The notes: a model not told the origin generated them from the letters alone. Counted from the stretch's first letter, positions 23,579-36,225 are shown. The stretch is 64,000 nucleotides of DNA from Gigaspora margarita (GCA_009809945.1 WTPW01000023.1:62001-126000); one strand, 5' to 3'. Made by a program: numbers and translations.

Positions 23579-23750
23579 TAGGGTGTCCAGGATTATGCAG
23601 TGCAATAGAGTAAATTATGCGATGCGATCAGGGTCAATTATGTGATGGATGTGAAATAATTTTAAAATTATGTGAAATAATTAAATAGAGAATGCGATCT
23701 TAAATAGAGGATGCAATTTTTAAACTTTTCCTCAAAGGAATATTTATTTA
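23579..23750. repeat. ATTATGCGATGCGAT-type repeat, possible terminal part of the hAT element
   Basis: Starts TAGGGTGTCCAGGATTATGC, which looks like a hAT-style end, followed by degenerate repeats of AATTATGTGATG and AGAGAATGCGATC. It directly abuts the 3' end of the minus-strand hAT transposase remnant. A matching right-hand terminus was not found. Confidence 0.45.
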
Positions 23751-23754
23751 TTAA

Positions 23755-24662
23755 AATTTAAAAAATTTAACATTCCAATTGAATCTTCTGACAAAGCATG
23801 TCTATTATCTGTTAAAATTCACTTATAGGCTGAAAAGCTACGCTCAATATCTACTCCTGAAACTAGTAACCAAATATATACTAATGCGATTTTACTAATA
23901 TTTGGTAACAAAATCATCTTCTTATGCCAATAACTATCCAAATCAAAGCTTTCACTAAATGTTTCTAATAATCCAGAATAAATTGTCCATTCAGTAATAA
24001 GATCGTTTGCTAGATTTTCTAATTCCTTAATTAATTTATATAATATAATATTATGTCAGTCAGTTTGTGCTTGCATATAACAGGGATCAAAGCAACAAAT
24101 TGCTTTAAAAAGTTGAAGTGCAGAATGATTATTAACATGCTTATTAAATTTTTCATATACTAGTTGAAAAACTTCCTTAAAAATTACATCGTATAATAAT
24201 ATATCATATTGATATGTTTGACAAAGATCAATCATTTCATTTGATTTTGGAGGTGCTTGACGACCCGAATTTAGATGAGCACATACTTGCTCTAACCTGT
24301 CTGCAACAAATGGCGCTACTGGTTTAATCTGAATTTTGAAAAATTCAAAACTACTAACCAACCTATATATTTAATATATAAATTGTTTATTTAGTAAATA
24401 TATAATTATAATACAAATAGATACATTTCTACTTACAATTGTGTATTATAAGTAATAATATAAAGAAGAAATTGCAAGTAAAATAAATTATTATGATCTC
24501 CAAAAACTTTTACCAATTCTGAAGTTGCAGCACTATCCTTACTTATTTCAGATTCCTTAAAATAAAAATCAACTAAAAATGTAAAATGCTTACAAATCCA
24601 AAAAGAAAAATTGAACCATGAGTTCCATCTAGTTTTTACGGGTAATGGTGAAAACGTGGGAT
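23755..24662 (-). pseudogene. hAT transposase C-terminal half, with one intron (broken)
   Basis: On the minus strand the first exon (about 24662-24437) contains TRWNSW, a hallmark of hAT transposases just before the insertion/RNase H-like second half. A GT-AG intron (24436-24363) joins in frame to the second exon, which reads FKIQIKPVAPFVADRLEQV and ALQLFKAICCFDPCY. It ends in the hAT dimerisation region: YWHKKMILLPNISKIALVY, then VDIERSFSAYK (about 23840-23815). In-frame stops at 24058-24056 and just after SAYK, and loss of the N-terminal half (BED finger, first catalytic Asp), make it inactive. It shows that hAT enzymes existed in this genome, consistent with the hAT-type MITEs around it. 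Confidence 0.85.
24363..24436 (-). other. 74-bp GT-AG intron in the hAT remnant
   Basis: The donor is GTAAGTAG and the acceptor is TATATAG. Removing it joins codons without changing frame between ...NTQL and LVSSFEFF, restoring continuous hAT-like sequence. Short A+T-rich introns fit a fungal genome. Confidence 0.75.
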
Positions 24663-24926
24663 TAGAATGGCCATTTAAAGAAAGAAATAAAATCTATCAT
24701 CATTTTCTAGCTGCAGAATAGTTGTAAAGTTTATATAAATCAGTACTTGCGAAAAAGTTGGTATGAGAGATTGAATATATTACTAATTTGATATATTAAA
24801 TATTTATTATTAAAATAGATTTAAATATTATATTAATTGTAGTATAGAATAATATTAAAAACAATTAAAATATAACTATTAAAGCAACTTTATAATATAA
24901 GTACTATATGTACTATACATACTATA

Positions 24927-25129
24927 GTCAACTCTATCTAGTCCAAACTGCTAGGACTGCTGATTTTTACTATGTAAAAATTTGAAAAACTTCAGTTCTC
25001 AAAAAGTTATATATGGCTAATTTGAATTTTATAATAAAATTTACAAATGTTCTAGAAAATTTTGCTTATATTAGAGAGAATTTATAAGGTTCTAATTAGA
25101 GAGGGATCAGATTAGAAAGAGGCAACTGT
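24927..25129. mobile_element. MITE with pogo/Tigger-like ends
   Basis: TATAGTCAACTCTATCTAG at the left and AGAAAGAGGCAACTGTTATA at the right form imperfect inverted ends next to TA. The interior AGTTCTCAAAAAGTTATATA and AAATTTACAAATRTTCTAGA also occurs at 46677-46860. TA-flanked CAGTYRACY-type ends are typical of pogo-class MITEs. Confidence 0.6.
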
Positions 25130-26599
25130 TATATACTAAAAATTTGGACATCATATAAATGGCATATTAATTAATATCTATAAATTCAAATAGAGATATT
25201 AACTCTAATTTTGGCATGAATTAAAAAGATATTATAATGAAGGTGAAAGTATTGTAAACAGGGAGATATTGTGATTAAATAAAATATTTTACAATCCTGT
25301 AATTGGAATTGAATAATTTTAGTACCATTCAATTTGTTTCTTTGAGACAAATTGAATGGTATAAACTTCATTCAATCCTGATTACTAGATCACAAATTAT
25401 TATGATTTATACAAAATTTAAATTTTTATATATATTATTAAATATATATAGAATCTGCAAATTTTTCTATATAAACCTTTAACAATCTTGGAATTCTAAA
25501 ATTGGATGTTAACAATTTTGTACTTGTTAGAATCGTCTCACTAAGATGGTCATTTTGGTGGTAAAATTATCCAAAATAGACTAGTAGATCAAAAATTATT
25601 CACTGTGTTTACAAACCTCTCTTTTTTTAAAAAATTTAGCTTTTATATTCTATTTGTGTACTAATTATTTATATCTAAAACTACATATAATATGAAGGTT
25701 TTTTTGCAGTAAATTATTCATTATTAAGCATAGTTTAAATAATAAAAATTGGATAACAATTTATTTATTTATTAAAAAGTTTTGCTAGTAAAAACCTTAA
25801 AGTGCCATAATACTCCATTTTTCTTATATTTATTTTTTGAAAGCCAATTGTTTTAACTATTAAAAATTGAATCATATAACTAGTACACCAAAGGCCAATT
25901 ATTTTATATCATATAATTAAATTGTTATAGAAAAAATTTGATAAATTTCAATTTTGGTAAAAAATTTTGTTATTTTTTAAAAAATTTGTTTAACATTTCT
26001 GTGTTGTAAATAAAGCAATAGGACCCCAAATAATCTATACGAAAACAAATTGAAAATCACTAATGGAGTGACTTTTTTTAAAAAAATGTTATATTTGAAA
26101 AGTAGGCATTGGATAAAAAGGTTATATTTGAAAACAGCTAATAGGCATATAGAGGATATTTAAAAAATACTAATGAGGTAGTGTATACAGTTTTTTTTTT
26201 TAGAGTGTGTTCATTTTGTTTTTGTTTTTTTTTATAGAAATAGTTAGTTTTGTTTTTTTTTTTTAAGAAAGTATTAGTTTAGATCTTTTTTGTTTTTTTT
26301 GAGATTCAAATTGAAATTTGTTTTTGAAAAGGTTACATTTCAAAAAAGTTAAGCAATTCCAAACTTGCTATCGAATATTTGAAATATAGCTGATATACTA
26401 ATTTAAAACCACTAACAAAAAAAATTTTATGATAATGCTCAAATATAAGCTCATATAGATTATTTAGGGTTTTATAGCAATGCTAAAGAAAGTAGTTTTT
26501 ATAATATAACAATTACATGATATATTACTGTATATAAAATTTTTTTATATATAAAATTTATAAAAAAATATAAAATTACTATAAATTTAAATCTTTGAT
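25130..26599. other. A+T-rich DNA with two hairpins of the 43.5-kb family
   Basis: At 25270-25393 a hairpin has the stem top ACCATTCAATTTGT/ACAAATTGAATGGT and an outer TTGTGATT/AGATCACAA pair. At 25490-25615 a more degenerate one contains TTAGAATCGTCTCACTAAGA. From 25620 to 26599 I see only A+T-rich sequence. Confidence 0.6.
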
Positions 26600-27290
26600 A
26601 TTATATTAACTTAAAATTAAATTTTTTAAAAAAGGAGAAAAGAAAAAATTGAGCTTAAAAATAGAATTAAAATTTTGTCATTTTTTATAAAATGAAAATG
26701 CAACATTGCAAAAACAAATATTTGCTAATTTTAAGATAATAATTATATATAAAATTATGATTTGAACAACTTTACTTAGGAGACAGAAGTAGATTACATT
26801 GAAAAATACACAAAAACAGGTATAATACTTAATCCAGTAATCAGAATTCGATGAAACAACCACTATATGACACAGCTCGATGTGACAGTTCAAATAAGCT
26901 ATAGATTATCTCTGTACAACTTCTAAATATTGAAATCAGAACTAATAAATAGGATCTACAATTCGATTGGCTAAGCAATCTACTGCGCAAAAAAGTGCAT
27001 ATATGGCATTTATAAAACATGTCATATTTATAGCATATATACTCCATATTTTATTTATTATAAATATGTTATTTATTTTATATATTACATTTTTATTATA
27101 CATACTATATATTTTATTAGTAGAAGATATAGCATTTATTGCACATGTAATAGATATAGCCCATTACATTTGTAAAAAATCAAAATGTATAAAAAGTAGC
27201 CGAAGTGGACAACATTAAGTCTTCATACTCTTTCAATAATAAAAACCAATATTTACTATACAAATTAAACAGTTACTAGTATCTATGGGT
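26600..27290. repeat. Arm of a large inverted duplication (partner 39115-40560)
   Basis: Segments here reappear inverted further right: 27010-27280 (ATTTTATTAGTAGAAGATAT, AAGTCTTCATACTCTTTCAA) with 39115-39330, and 26770-26910 (GTAATCAGAATTCGATGAAA, AGCTATAGATTATC) with 40405-40500. The divergence is moderate. The two frames here are not genes. Confidence 0.75.
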
Positions 27291-27814
27291 TAGTAAAGCT
27301 ACAGAGTAACAACTCCAATGTTATACAAGTTTAATAGTAATATGAAAATTGTCATTTTATATGAAAATCATATAAATTCATATATATCATGTTCGATCAG
27401 TCAAAGTTTTGATTGTTAATTTTTTTAGAAATAACCTGTCTACTAGGATTTCTTTTTTTCAAAACTCAAAATAGACAAAAGTAAATAATTAATTATAAAA
27501 AATTTAAATAGCTGCTCTTTTATTGTTAAAAAAACTGAATCATATGTTCATATAAAATAAAAAAATGAAGGTAAGAGATCATACACATAACTCAAAGCCT
27601 ATAAAATGTTTCAAATTGTTTTTATTTTAATTACTCAAAGCCAAACTAGTTAGAGTTAACATAAGGTTTTATTTTTTTATAGTAGCGAAATCTTTTTGAA
27701 AGATCTTGCAAACCTGTGAAATTTTTTGAAAAAACTTGCGAACTGCAGATTTTGAAATATTTCAGAAGTAATTTCAAAAATACTTTAGTTTGAAATAATT
27801 CAAAATATTTTTAA

Positions 27815-28354
27815 TTCGTGATCTGCATACCAAACAGTGGCTGTATATATTACTATATATAGTAAAATTGAAGAAAATCAATTATTGTTTATTAAATTTC
27901 TGGAGTCTGGTATTACCAGAGCAATAGCAAATTTTTTTACTAAGCTAACCTTTTTCTCTATTAGTCAAAAGTTGTAGAGCACATTCTTGCGATTCTAATG
28001 GTAGTAAAATCATTAAACTCGGCCCAGTAAATCACAAGATATTATTAAAAAACATTTTGCGACCATATAGAGTTTCTATGTAAACAATATTATTGTTTAT
28101 ATAGAAACTCTATATGGTCGCAAAATGTTTTTTAATGATATCTTGTGATCTACTGTGCCAATTTTAATGGTTTACCACTGTTAGAATTACAAGAATGAGC
28201 TCTACAACTTTTGACTAATAGAGAAGAAAGGTTAGCTTTGTAAAAAAATTTGCTATTGCTCTGGTAACACCAGATTTTAGAAATTTGATAAATAATAATT
28301 GATTTTTCCTATATATTACTATAGATTTTCACTGTTTGGTATATGGATCACAAA
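27815..28354. mobile_element. 540-bp foldback element nested in the left arm
   Basis: Ends TTCGTGATCTGCATACCAAA and the complement of TTTGGTATATGGATCACAAA are inverted. Pairing runs through to a centre near 28,087, where GACCATATAGAGTTTCTAT faces its exact complement. The corresponding place in the right arm of the surrounding palindrome (about 30,800) lacks it, so it is a later insertion. Words inside (TTGTAGAGCAC, GATTCTAATGGTAGTAAAAT) recur in degenerate form at 45,970-46,190. Confidence 0.88.
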
Positions 28355-29724
28355 TTAAAATATTTTAGACCTAAGCTAGATGAGTATATCTGTAACCTTT
28401 TCATACTAAGGGAGTATTGGATTATATTTTTGAAATATTTTGAAATATTTTGAAATATTTTGAAATTTTGTATGATGTTGCAAGTTAAGATTAGATCTTT
28501 TATAAATTAGATCTTTTTTTATTTTGTTTTTTGATTTTGTTTGTTTTCTTTTATTTATTTATTTTTTTAATTTTTTTCACACTTTACAAAAGTTAGCTTT
28601 TGCAAGAAAACTAACAACTATTCAGCACTTTGCAAGAACACCAATTTGATTTTGTATACCAACTCAGACTTCTGACACTTTGCAAGAATACACGACTGAT
28701 TTCTCTAGCAATTTTTAAATTTTTGAGAATGCTTCTTTAAAGAGATGATTTAGTTTAGCACAAGTTTTTGCAAAGTTTCACTTTATTTATTTTTTGTTTA
28801 GAATTTTTTGTTTTTTTGGTTTTTTTTTTAAACTTTTTTATTATTTATTTTATTCTAGTACTTTGTGAGAAAACTAACTTCTCTAGCACTTTGCAAAACA
28901 TACTAGATTTCTCTACTATTTTTTAGAAATGTTTAGAAAAAAGAGAGAAACAAAGATGATAGTCAAAGCAAAAGAGATAGCTGAAGCAAAAATGATAGTT
29001 AAAACAAATAAGCGAAGATAATAGCTAACTGTAGGATGTGTAAAAATAAGTGTATAGAGTTAGTTTTTTATTTTTTTCTACAAATAGTAATGGAATTAGA
29101 TGCAACAAAGTGTGAAAATAGTTAAAATAATATAGTAATATAAAATAATACTGTAAAAATGTATAATAATTAAAAATAATATGTAGTAATATAAAATAAT
29201 ACTGTAAAAATATATAATAATTAAAATATATGATAATATATAATAAAATATATAACTTTATTAAAATGTATATTTAATTTAAAAATGTAATATAAATAAT
29301 ATATAATGATAATAATAAACAAATATAAAATTTTATATTATGGTAAATTGCAAAAATTTTAAAAAATTTTAAAAATTTGCGAATTATTGCAAAATATAGC
29401 AAAATATTGCAAATTAACATGCTAATATGCGAAATATTACCTCCTATAACCCCTGAAGGGGATAATTAAATAGAGGTTTGCATTTTTATTTGGTCTATTT
29501 TACAATATTTTACAATATATTTTGACCTTTTAGGGGTCACAGGAGATAATATTTTGCATATTATCATATAAATCTGCAATATTTTGCAATATTCACAATA
29601 ATTCACAAAATTTTAAAATTTTTTAAAATTTTCACAATTTAATATAAAATTTTATATTTTTTATTATCATCATTATACATTATATATATTACATTTTTAA
29701 ATTAAATATATAATTTAATAAATA

Positions 29725-29919
29725 CAGTTGACCTTCTATAAGATTACCTCCCTACAATTACATTATATAAAAACCCCTCTCTATATTACATTTTTGTTAA
29801 AGTTAATTTACTATTAAACATATAAAAAATACCTCTATAAAAGCACAGTTACTTTAATAAGCACATTTTAAAAAAAGTTCTTAAGTCAAAAAATATTTGA
29901 TTTTATAGGAGGTCGACTG
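29725..29919. mobile_element. 195-bp pogo/Tigger-type MITE
   Basis: CAGTTGACCTTCTATAA and TTATAGGAGGTCGACTG are inverted ends, flanked by TA on both sides (29723-29724, 29920-29921). This is the standard pattern of pogo-class elements. The interior includes ACCTCCCTACAATTACATTA and TACCTCTATAAAAGCAC. The left arm of the host palindrome lacks it, which independently marks it as an insertion. Confidence 0.85.
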
Positions 29920-31299
29920 TATTATATATTTTATTATATATTATATTTTAATTATTATACATTTTTTACAGTATTATTTTATATTACTACATATTATTTT
30001 AACTACTTTAGCACTTTGTCACATCTAATTCCATTACTATTTGTAGAAGAAAAAATAAAAAACTAACTCTAAACAATTATTTTCATTCACCCACAGTTAG
30101 CTATTATCTTCACTTCTTTGTTTTAACTATCATTTTTGCTTCAGCTATCTCTTTTGTTTTGACTATCACCTTCATTTCTCTCTTTTTTCTAAACACTTCT
30201 AAAAAATAGGTAGAGAAATATAGTATATTTTGCAAAGTGCTAGAGAAGTTAGTGTTTTCACAAAATGCCAGAATAAAATAAATTAATAAAAAAGTTTAAA
30301 AAAAAAAAACCAAAAAACAAAAAATGTCAAACAAAAAAATAAATAAAGTGAAACTTTGCAAAACTTGTGAAAACTTGTGCCAAACTAAATCATCTCTTTA
30401 AAGAAGCATTTTTGGAAATTTAGAAATTGCTAGAAAAATCAGTTGTGTTCTTGCAAAGTGTCAGAATCTGAGTTGGTACACAAAGTCAAATTGGTGTTTC
30501 TACAAAGTGCTGAACAGTTGTTGGTTTTCTTGCAAAAAACTAGTATTTTTGTAAAGTGTAAAAAAAATTAAAAAAATAAATGAAAGAAAAACCAAAATGA
30601 AAACAAAAAACAAATGAAAAAAAATCTACTTTATAAAGATCTAATCTGATCTTGTAACATCATACAAAATTTTGAAATATTTTGAAATATTTTGAAAATT
30701 TTGAAAATATAGTCCAATATGTCCAATACACCCTTGATATAATCCAGGTTACAGATATACTGATCAAGCTTGGTTTCTCAGGTCTAAAATAATTGAAAAT
30801 ATTTCAAATTATTTTGAAATAAAATATTTCAAAAATATTTTTTGTGAAATATTTCAAATTATATTGCAGTTCGCCAAAAGATTTCACAGGTTCGCAAGAT
30901 CTTTCAAAAAATTTTACCACTATAAATTTGCTAATGATATTTTATCTTAATATTATGTACATATTGAAGCGTCTCTTTAACTAATTTACAAAGTATAGTT
31001 TGTTAAGTATATATAGAGTTAGTAATTAGATTGCATTTAACAATTTCAATTATTTTTAAAGAAGTGAATTTTGTCTCTGTGAATACCAATATGTATGCAA
31101 TCTCTATATAAACATACCAACTAGCGGCAATAGAGTATAGCAATAACATATGTTGAATCAGTGCTTGGTTATTATTGCTAAAAGACTTATTAGTATAGTA
31201 TCACAGATTTTTTTATTATTAATCTATTTGATTGTTACACAAAATTATGCATAACAATTTATTAGCTATATATATCATATAAGTTCGCCCCTGTAGTTT

Positions 31300-31480
31300 T
31301 ACTAACCCCTAGTAGTATCTTCATATACTTTTAATTGTTGCCTCTTTCATAATTGCAAATGGACAAAAAATCTACTTTGTTAAGTTTTCTTAAAAAATGC
31401 CTTTTGACTTAGATAAATCACAGTACCAAGTGAGGTTACACAAAGTGTTTACTGTCTAAGGTCAAACTAGTTACCTACTA
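31300..31480. repeat. Inverted copy of 38945-39120
   Basis: TATACTTTTAATTGTTGCCT, TTTGTTAAGTTTTCTTAAAA, CTTAGATAAATCACAG and GGTTACACAAAGTGTTTACT all occur as complements at 38945-39120 in mirrored order. This continues the large inverted duplication once the 27.3-31.3 kb palindrome is removed. Confidence 0.82.
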
Positions 31481-31509
31481 TCTTAATAGAAGTAGATATA
31501 GAATAACAC

Positions 31510-32418
31510 TATATACTAAAGTTAAAATTTATTATATTTTAATATAAAACTTTTTTCTATTAGAGTAACCTACTTTGGGCCCTTAAGCAAAGATGTTTAG
31601 CATGTAATTTTACTCATAAATAAAATCAAACCACATTTTCTAGACCTTCTACTAAGTGAAAAATAGAGAAAAAATTTTTAAACAATTTTTGGGTATATTT
31701 ATATATATTCTAAGATATATGTACTTTATAATATAACCTATATAGATTACCATAAAATTTAAGTTCAATTATAATATTATATTATAGAAAAATTTAAAAT
31801 AAATATTTGTTTTAACAAAAATTACTTATTTTGCAAAAAATTGTATGCTAAATTATTTTCTGTGCATTAATAAAAGTTTTCTTGAGCATTTTTCTATACA
31901 ACTGCTAGGACTCAAACAACTCAAACAATATTAATAGAGATTATATTGGCTTTAATATAAAATTTTTACAAAATTTATTCAAATCCTGCAACTCTAATTA
32001 GTTGAACCTTATTTGACCAATCAGAGTTGCAAAAAAGTGGATAATACAGCAATATAATTTTTACTTGTATTGTTTGGGGTCCTCAACTGCTTAAACATTA
32101 ACTCTAATATAGTTTTCATTTTAACACTAATCTAATATATACATTATTAGTATTATTTAATATTGTATAATTAAAAAATAAAGAGTACAAAAGATTTAAA
32201 TACTCTATATAAACATTTATATTAATTTAAAATTTTTTGAGAATTTTTTTTTAACTTTAACCTATTTTTTACTTAGTAAAAGGTTTAAAAAAACATGGTT
32301 TGACCTTATATATAAGTAAAATTATATGCTAAACACTTTGCTTAAGGGCCCAAAGTAGGTTATCCTAATAGAAAAAAGTTTTATATTGAAATATAATAAA
32401 TTTTAACTTTAGTACATA
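31510..32418. repeat. About 910-bp foldback element with GGGCCC-containing arms
   Basis: Arms start TATATACTAAAGTTAAAATT and include AACCTACTTTGGGCCCTTAA; the right arm carries the complements, ending AACTTTAGTACATA. Pairing reaches at least 180 bp inward on each side. The same arm type forms the smaller palindrome at 41331-41578. Confidence 0.88.
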
Positions 32419-33439
32419 GATAACGGAAGCTTTTAGGCATCTTCTACGAGAGATATATCTTATATAGGAAGATATATATCCATGTTGGTTGGCCAATTAA
32501 AAATGAAAATATCATGTAATTGATACTAGCCAAATCATGTGCAATCAATCAATGTATATAATCATGTATAACAAAAACAACAATCTCAAAAATAAGCTCT
32601 GATTATATTTACTTCAGATCCAATCAAAAAGCAAATAACAACTAGATATTTTTTAAGATTTTTATTAAATAAAAGTTAATATATTTAACTCAGTTTGGTC
32701 AATTATATCATAAATTTATATACCTAGTACAATTTCACAATCTAGTATTTATATCTATCTTGAACAGTTGGATATAAGTAAAAATTTTGTAGTAAAGTAT
32801 AATCTGCTGCTTACATGGCTGATTTATACTTTATTGCAAAATTTTGCTTACATCCAACTACACAGGATAGTTCTCTGCCATTTACATAACATAACTTTAA
32901 AAAATAATACCCACGAACTAATTTTATAATTTTTTTAAAAAGCTTTATTAATTAAAAATAAATACAACATCATAGTGAACATCTATATACAACAAAGCAC
33001 ATCTACCAACCTTTTTCAATTTAAGTAAACCCAACTACTACTGGATGCATCTATGTACCCCTATCCAAAATAGAAATAATCATCATTATTGTTATTTTTG
33101 ATTAATGTTAATAACAAAACTAACTGTTAAGATTAGGGTTAGGTTCAAGAGTGTTAGAGTTAGAGGAGATTTTAAAAGAAATCTATACTAAAATTTTGCA
33201 TGTAATTTTTTTTGTTATAATGCAAGAAATAGATTCATATACGAAATTTCAAGATAAAGATGATTTTTTAAATAAACAAATATTTTTTTAATTTTAATGT
33301 TACACACTAATCATTTGTGTAGCATCTACATATCTGGTGCTAATTGGCTAGGAACTGGTTTTCAAACTGGTTTGGAGGGCACATAGATGCACATACTACC
33401 CACCAACTTAATTCGAAACAAGAAGTCAAAACTACCTAC
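32419..33439. other. A+T-rich sequence, partner of 36345-36410
   Basis: The stretch GGCATCTTCTACGAGAGATA at 32436 appears as a complement near 36370-36395. From 32500 to 33440 I see no gene or element ends; GTTAGGGTTAGG-like words near 33135 are isolated. Confidence 0.5.
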
Positions 33440-34215
33440 TTCTACATAAAGAAAGTGTCAAAATAAGTGAAACTTGACGAAAACTCTATAAACATTAGCT
33501 TCAAAAACAATGACTCTGAAGAACAACTCCAAAGAATGATGATCCCAAAAACAATAACTCCAAAAAGTAATGAATTCAAAAAGTGATGACTCCAAAGAAT
33601 GATTTCTCTAAATATAGTGACTTCAAAGAATAAGAGAGAAAAAAAAATAAAATAAAATAAAAATAAAAAAAACTTACCAAGAGTGATTCCATATAAAAAA
33701 CATAGCCACACAAAAGAAACAGCACAAGACAACTCCAAAAAATGAGAAAAAGTGCAAGACCACCTTTGGAAAAACAGATAAAACATGCAAGACCACTATC
33801 TACAAAAACACATAGAAATGTTTAAAAAAAAAGAAAAAAGCAAAAAAAAGAAAGAAAACAAAAATAACCTACCATGTCCAAATGCAAGTTAGTGCTAGTT
33901 TTCACACAAGAACACTGAAAAAATACTAAGACCATTCAATAAGAACACCAAAAAGCACATAAAGCCACACAAAAAACAACTCTGGAAAAACAGAAAAAAA
34001 CTTGCAAGACCACCTCTGAAAAATGAGAAAAATGTGCAAGACCACTTTCTACAAGAATATAAAGAAATATACAAATAAGAATGCCAAAGAAATACTACAC
34101 ATAAGAAACATATAAGGCCATCTCACTAAAATGGAATCTAGAAGAAAATCTAATAGTGATACAACAACAGCGACACAACAACGATACTAGTGACGAACCT
34201 ACAATGACACCAATG
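33440..34215. repeat. Degenerate tandem repeat (ACTCCAAA... and GCAAGACCAC...)
   Basis: AACTCCAAAAARTAATGA-type words repeat at 33480-33625, and GTGCAAGACCACCTTTGGAA-type words repeat at 33750-34050. Reverse complements of the second type resemble GGTCTTGCTCATTTCTCTTG at 35,090-35,220, suggesting the two halves mirror each other. The 114-codon minus frame is low-complexity. Confidence 0.65.
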
Positions 34216-36225
34216 ATGACACCAATAACATCGGAAAATTTTTTATGTAGATTCATATCGATATATAACAATTAATCGATATATATCGATTAAAAATTAA
34301 CGATATATATTGATAAACTAGTTTTATACCGATATGTATTTATAATCGATATGCAGCGTAAATAAAATATAAATCGCTATATATCTATAATCGATTTTAA
34401 TTGTACTTATTGAAACGATATATAATGATTAATGGATATTAATCGCTATAATAGATCGTTAACGATTTTAATTTTTTTTATTTATTTTATTTATTTATTT
34501 ATTTATTTTATTTATTTTCGCACAGTTGCGCATCCACGTGCATCATATAAAAAATGATCTTTGATAATTATTTTTTTTATTTTTTTTATCTGTTTGTTTT
34601 TTTTTGTCTTCGCTTTTCTTCTCTTCGCTTCTCTTCATATCTCTTCACATCTCTTCGCATCTCTTCAGCAGTTTTTTTTTTATTTATTTTTATTTTTTTT
34701 ATTTTTCGTTTATTTATTTTCGCACAGTTGCACATCCATGTGCATCATATAAAAATAATGATCATCTTTGATAATCATTATTTTTATTTATTTTTATTTT
34801 TTTTATCCCTTTGTTGTTTTTGTCTTCGCTTCTCTTCTTTTCATATCTCTTTCCATCTCTTTACATCTCTTTGCATCTCTTCGCATCTCTTCACTTCTCT
34901 TTACTTCTCTTTGCTTTTCTTGGTGTCGTAGTTGGTGTCGTCGTTGGTGTCATGTTGCTAGCTAGGTGTTGTTGATGTTCTTGTGGAATGGCTTTACGTG
35001 CTTCTCTCAGTATTCTTGTAGATAGTGTTGCATAGTTTTTTAGCATTCTTGTGGGTAGTCCGTTTGTTTTTCCTGCATTTTTGTAAGTAGGTCTTGCTCA
35101 TTTCTCTTGCGTTCGTACGGGTGGTCTTGCTCGTTTTTCTCACGTTCGACAGGGTGATCTTCTCATTTCTCTTGTGTTCGTACAGGTTGGTCTTGCTCGT
35201 TTCTCTTGCATTCGTACGGCACTTCTCTTCGCTTCTCTTCACTTTTCTTTGCTTATTAACTCTTTTTTTTTGTATCATATTTCGTATCGTCATTGGTTCC
35301 ATCGTTGGTGCCATTGGTGTTGTCCTAGTTGGTGTCATCGCTAGGGTCGTATGGAGTAGTTTTTCTTGTTTCTCTTGCGTTTGTATGGGGTGGTCTAACA
35401 CTAATGCTTCTGAGAAATAGTTTTTTTTATTTTTTTTTACTTCTTTACTATTTTTTTAGAAAGTAGTGAATATAAGCAAATACAAGCGAATATAAGTGAA
35501 TACAAGCGAATATAAGCGAATACAAGCGAATATAAGTGAATATGATAGTTAAAAAAAAGAAGGGCCAACTGTAGGATGAGGAAATAAGTATATAGGGCTA
35601 GTATTTTTATTGACAAAGTGCGAAAGTAGTTTAAAATATTACTATTTTTCATTTTCGTTTTTTTTCATTATTTTTTTTGGTTTTGTTTTTTTGTTGTTTT
35701 TTTTTTTTAATATATAATAAAATATATAATATTGAGTAAAAACATATATTTAATTTAAAATATAATGTATAATAATAATAAATAAAAAATATAAAATTTT
35801 ATATTAAATTGCGAAAACTTGCGAAAACCTGTAAAATGTTTAAAAATTTGCAAAAAGCATAATTATGTGAATATAATAATTATTAATTGATATCATATTC
35901 GATATATATCGATTAACCGGTATTCGATAAATATCGATTAACCAGATATATATCGATTACTATCACTATCGATAATAATCGATAGGGGTGTTGAGTATCG
36001 ATATATACTTATCAGTTAGTAATCGATATATATCTATATATAAAATATGCCGATGAATAACACTGGCAATAACTCTTATAACAACACCAATGACAACACC
36101 AATAACAATAATAATAACAATGCTAATGACACCAATGATGACACCAACTACAATAACAACTATGGGACCAAAACTGAAAAGCGACAACCTGAAAAGAAAA
36201 AAAATTAATAAGCAAAAGCGCAAAA
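34216..36225. repeat. Low-complexity core: CGATATAT blocks, TCTTCRCWTCTC tracts, GGTGTCRTC repeats
   Basis: CGATATATATCGATTAA-type words form blocks at 34250-34460 and 35880-36040. A roughly 205-bp direct repeat containing CGCACAGTTGCRCATCCA occurs at 34,517 and 34,722, each followed by CTCTTC-rich tracts. A roughly 35-bp unit GGTCTTGCTCATTTCTCTTG repeats four times at 35,090-35,220. GTTGGTGTCGTCGTTGGTGT-type words (34,920; 35,290) appear as complements at 34,190 and 36,080-36,150. Frames at 34554-34931, 34994-35401 and 35094-35420 are products of the repeats. Confidence 0.7.

Larger units (their letters stand above)
27275..31315. repeat. About 3.3-kb palindrome with 4-kb outer arms
   Basis: A long inverted repeat is centred near 29,493. 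From the centre outward, CTCCTATAACCCCT pairs with AGGGGTCACAGGAG; TTTGCTTCAGCTATCTC-type words at 30,125 pair with 28,980; GATCTTGCAAACCTGTGAAA (27,705) pairs with the complement of 30,880-30,900. A weaker outermost pair GGGTTAGTAAAGCTACAG (27,288) and its complement (31,290) extends the structure. Each arm carries one insertion the other lacks: a 540-bp palindrome on the left and a pogo MITE on the right. It is A+T-rich and non-coding. Confidence 0.88.

Noticed and set aside
33442-33786. 114-codon minus frame, hydrophobic
   Set aside because: Antisense of A-rich degenerate tandem repeats; apparent membrane segments are compositional.
34554-34931. 125-codon plus frame, Phe/Leu/Ser-rich
   Set aside because: It is produced by TTTTATTT and CTTCGCTTCTCTTC low-complexity tracts and overlaps a 205-bp direct repeat; no domain.
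34994-35401. 135-codon minus frame, Lys/Thr/Arg-rich
   Set aside because: It follows the roughly 35-bp GGTCTTGCTCATTTCTCTTG repeat and the GGTGTC repeat; the opposite strand is equally open, as expected for a repeat.
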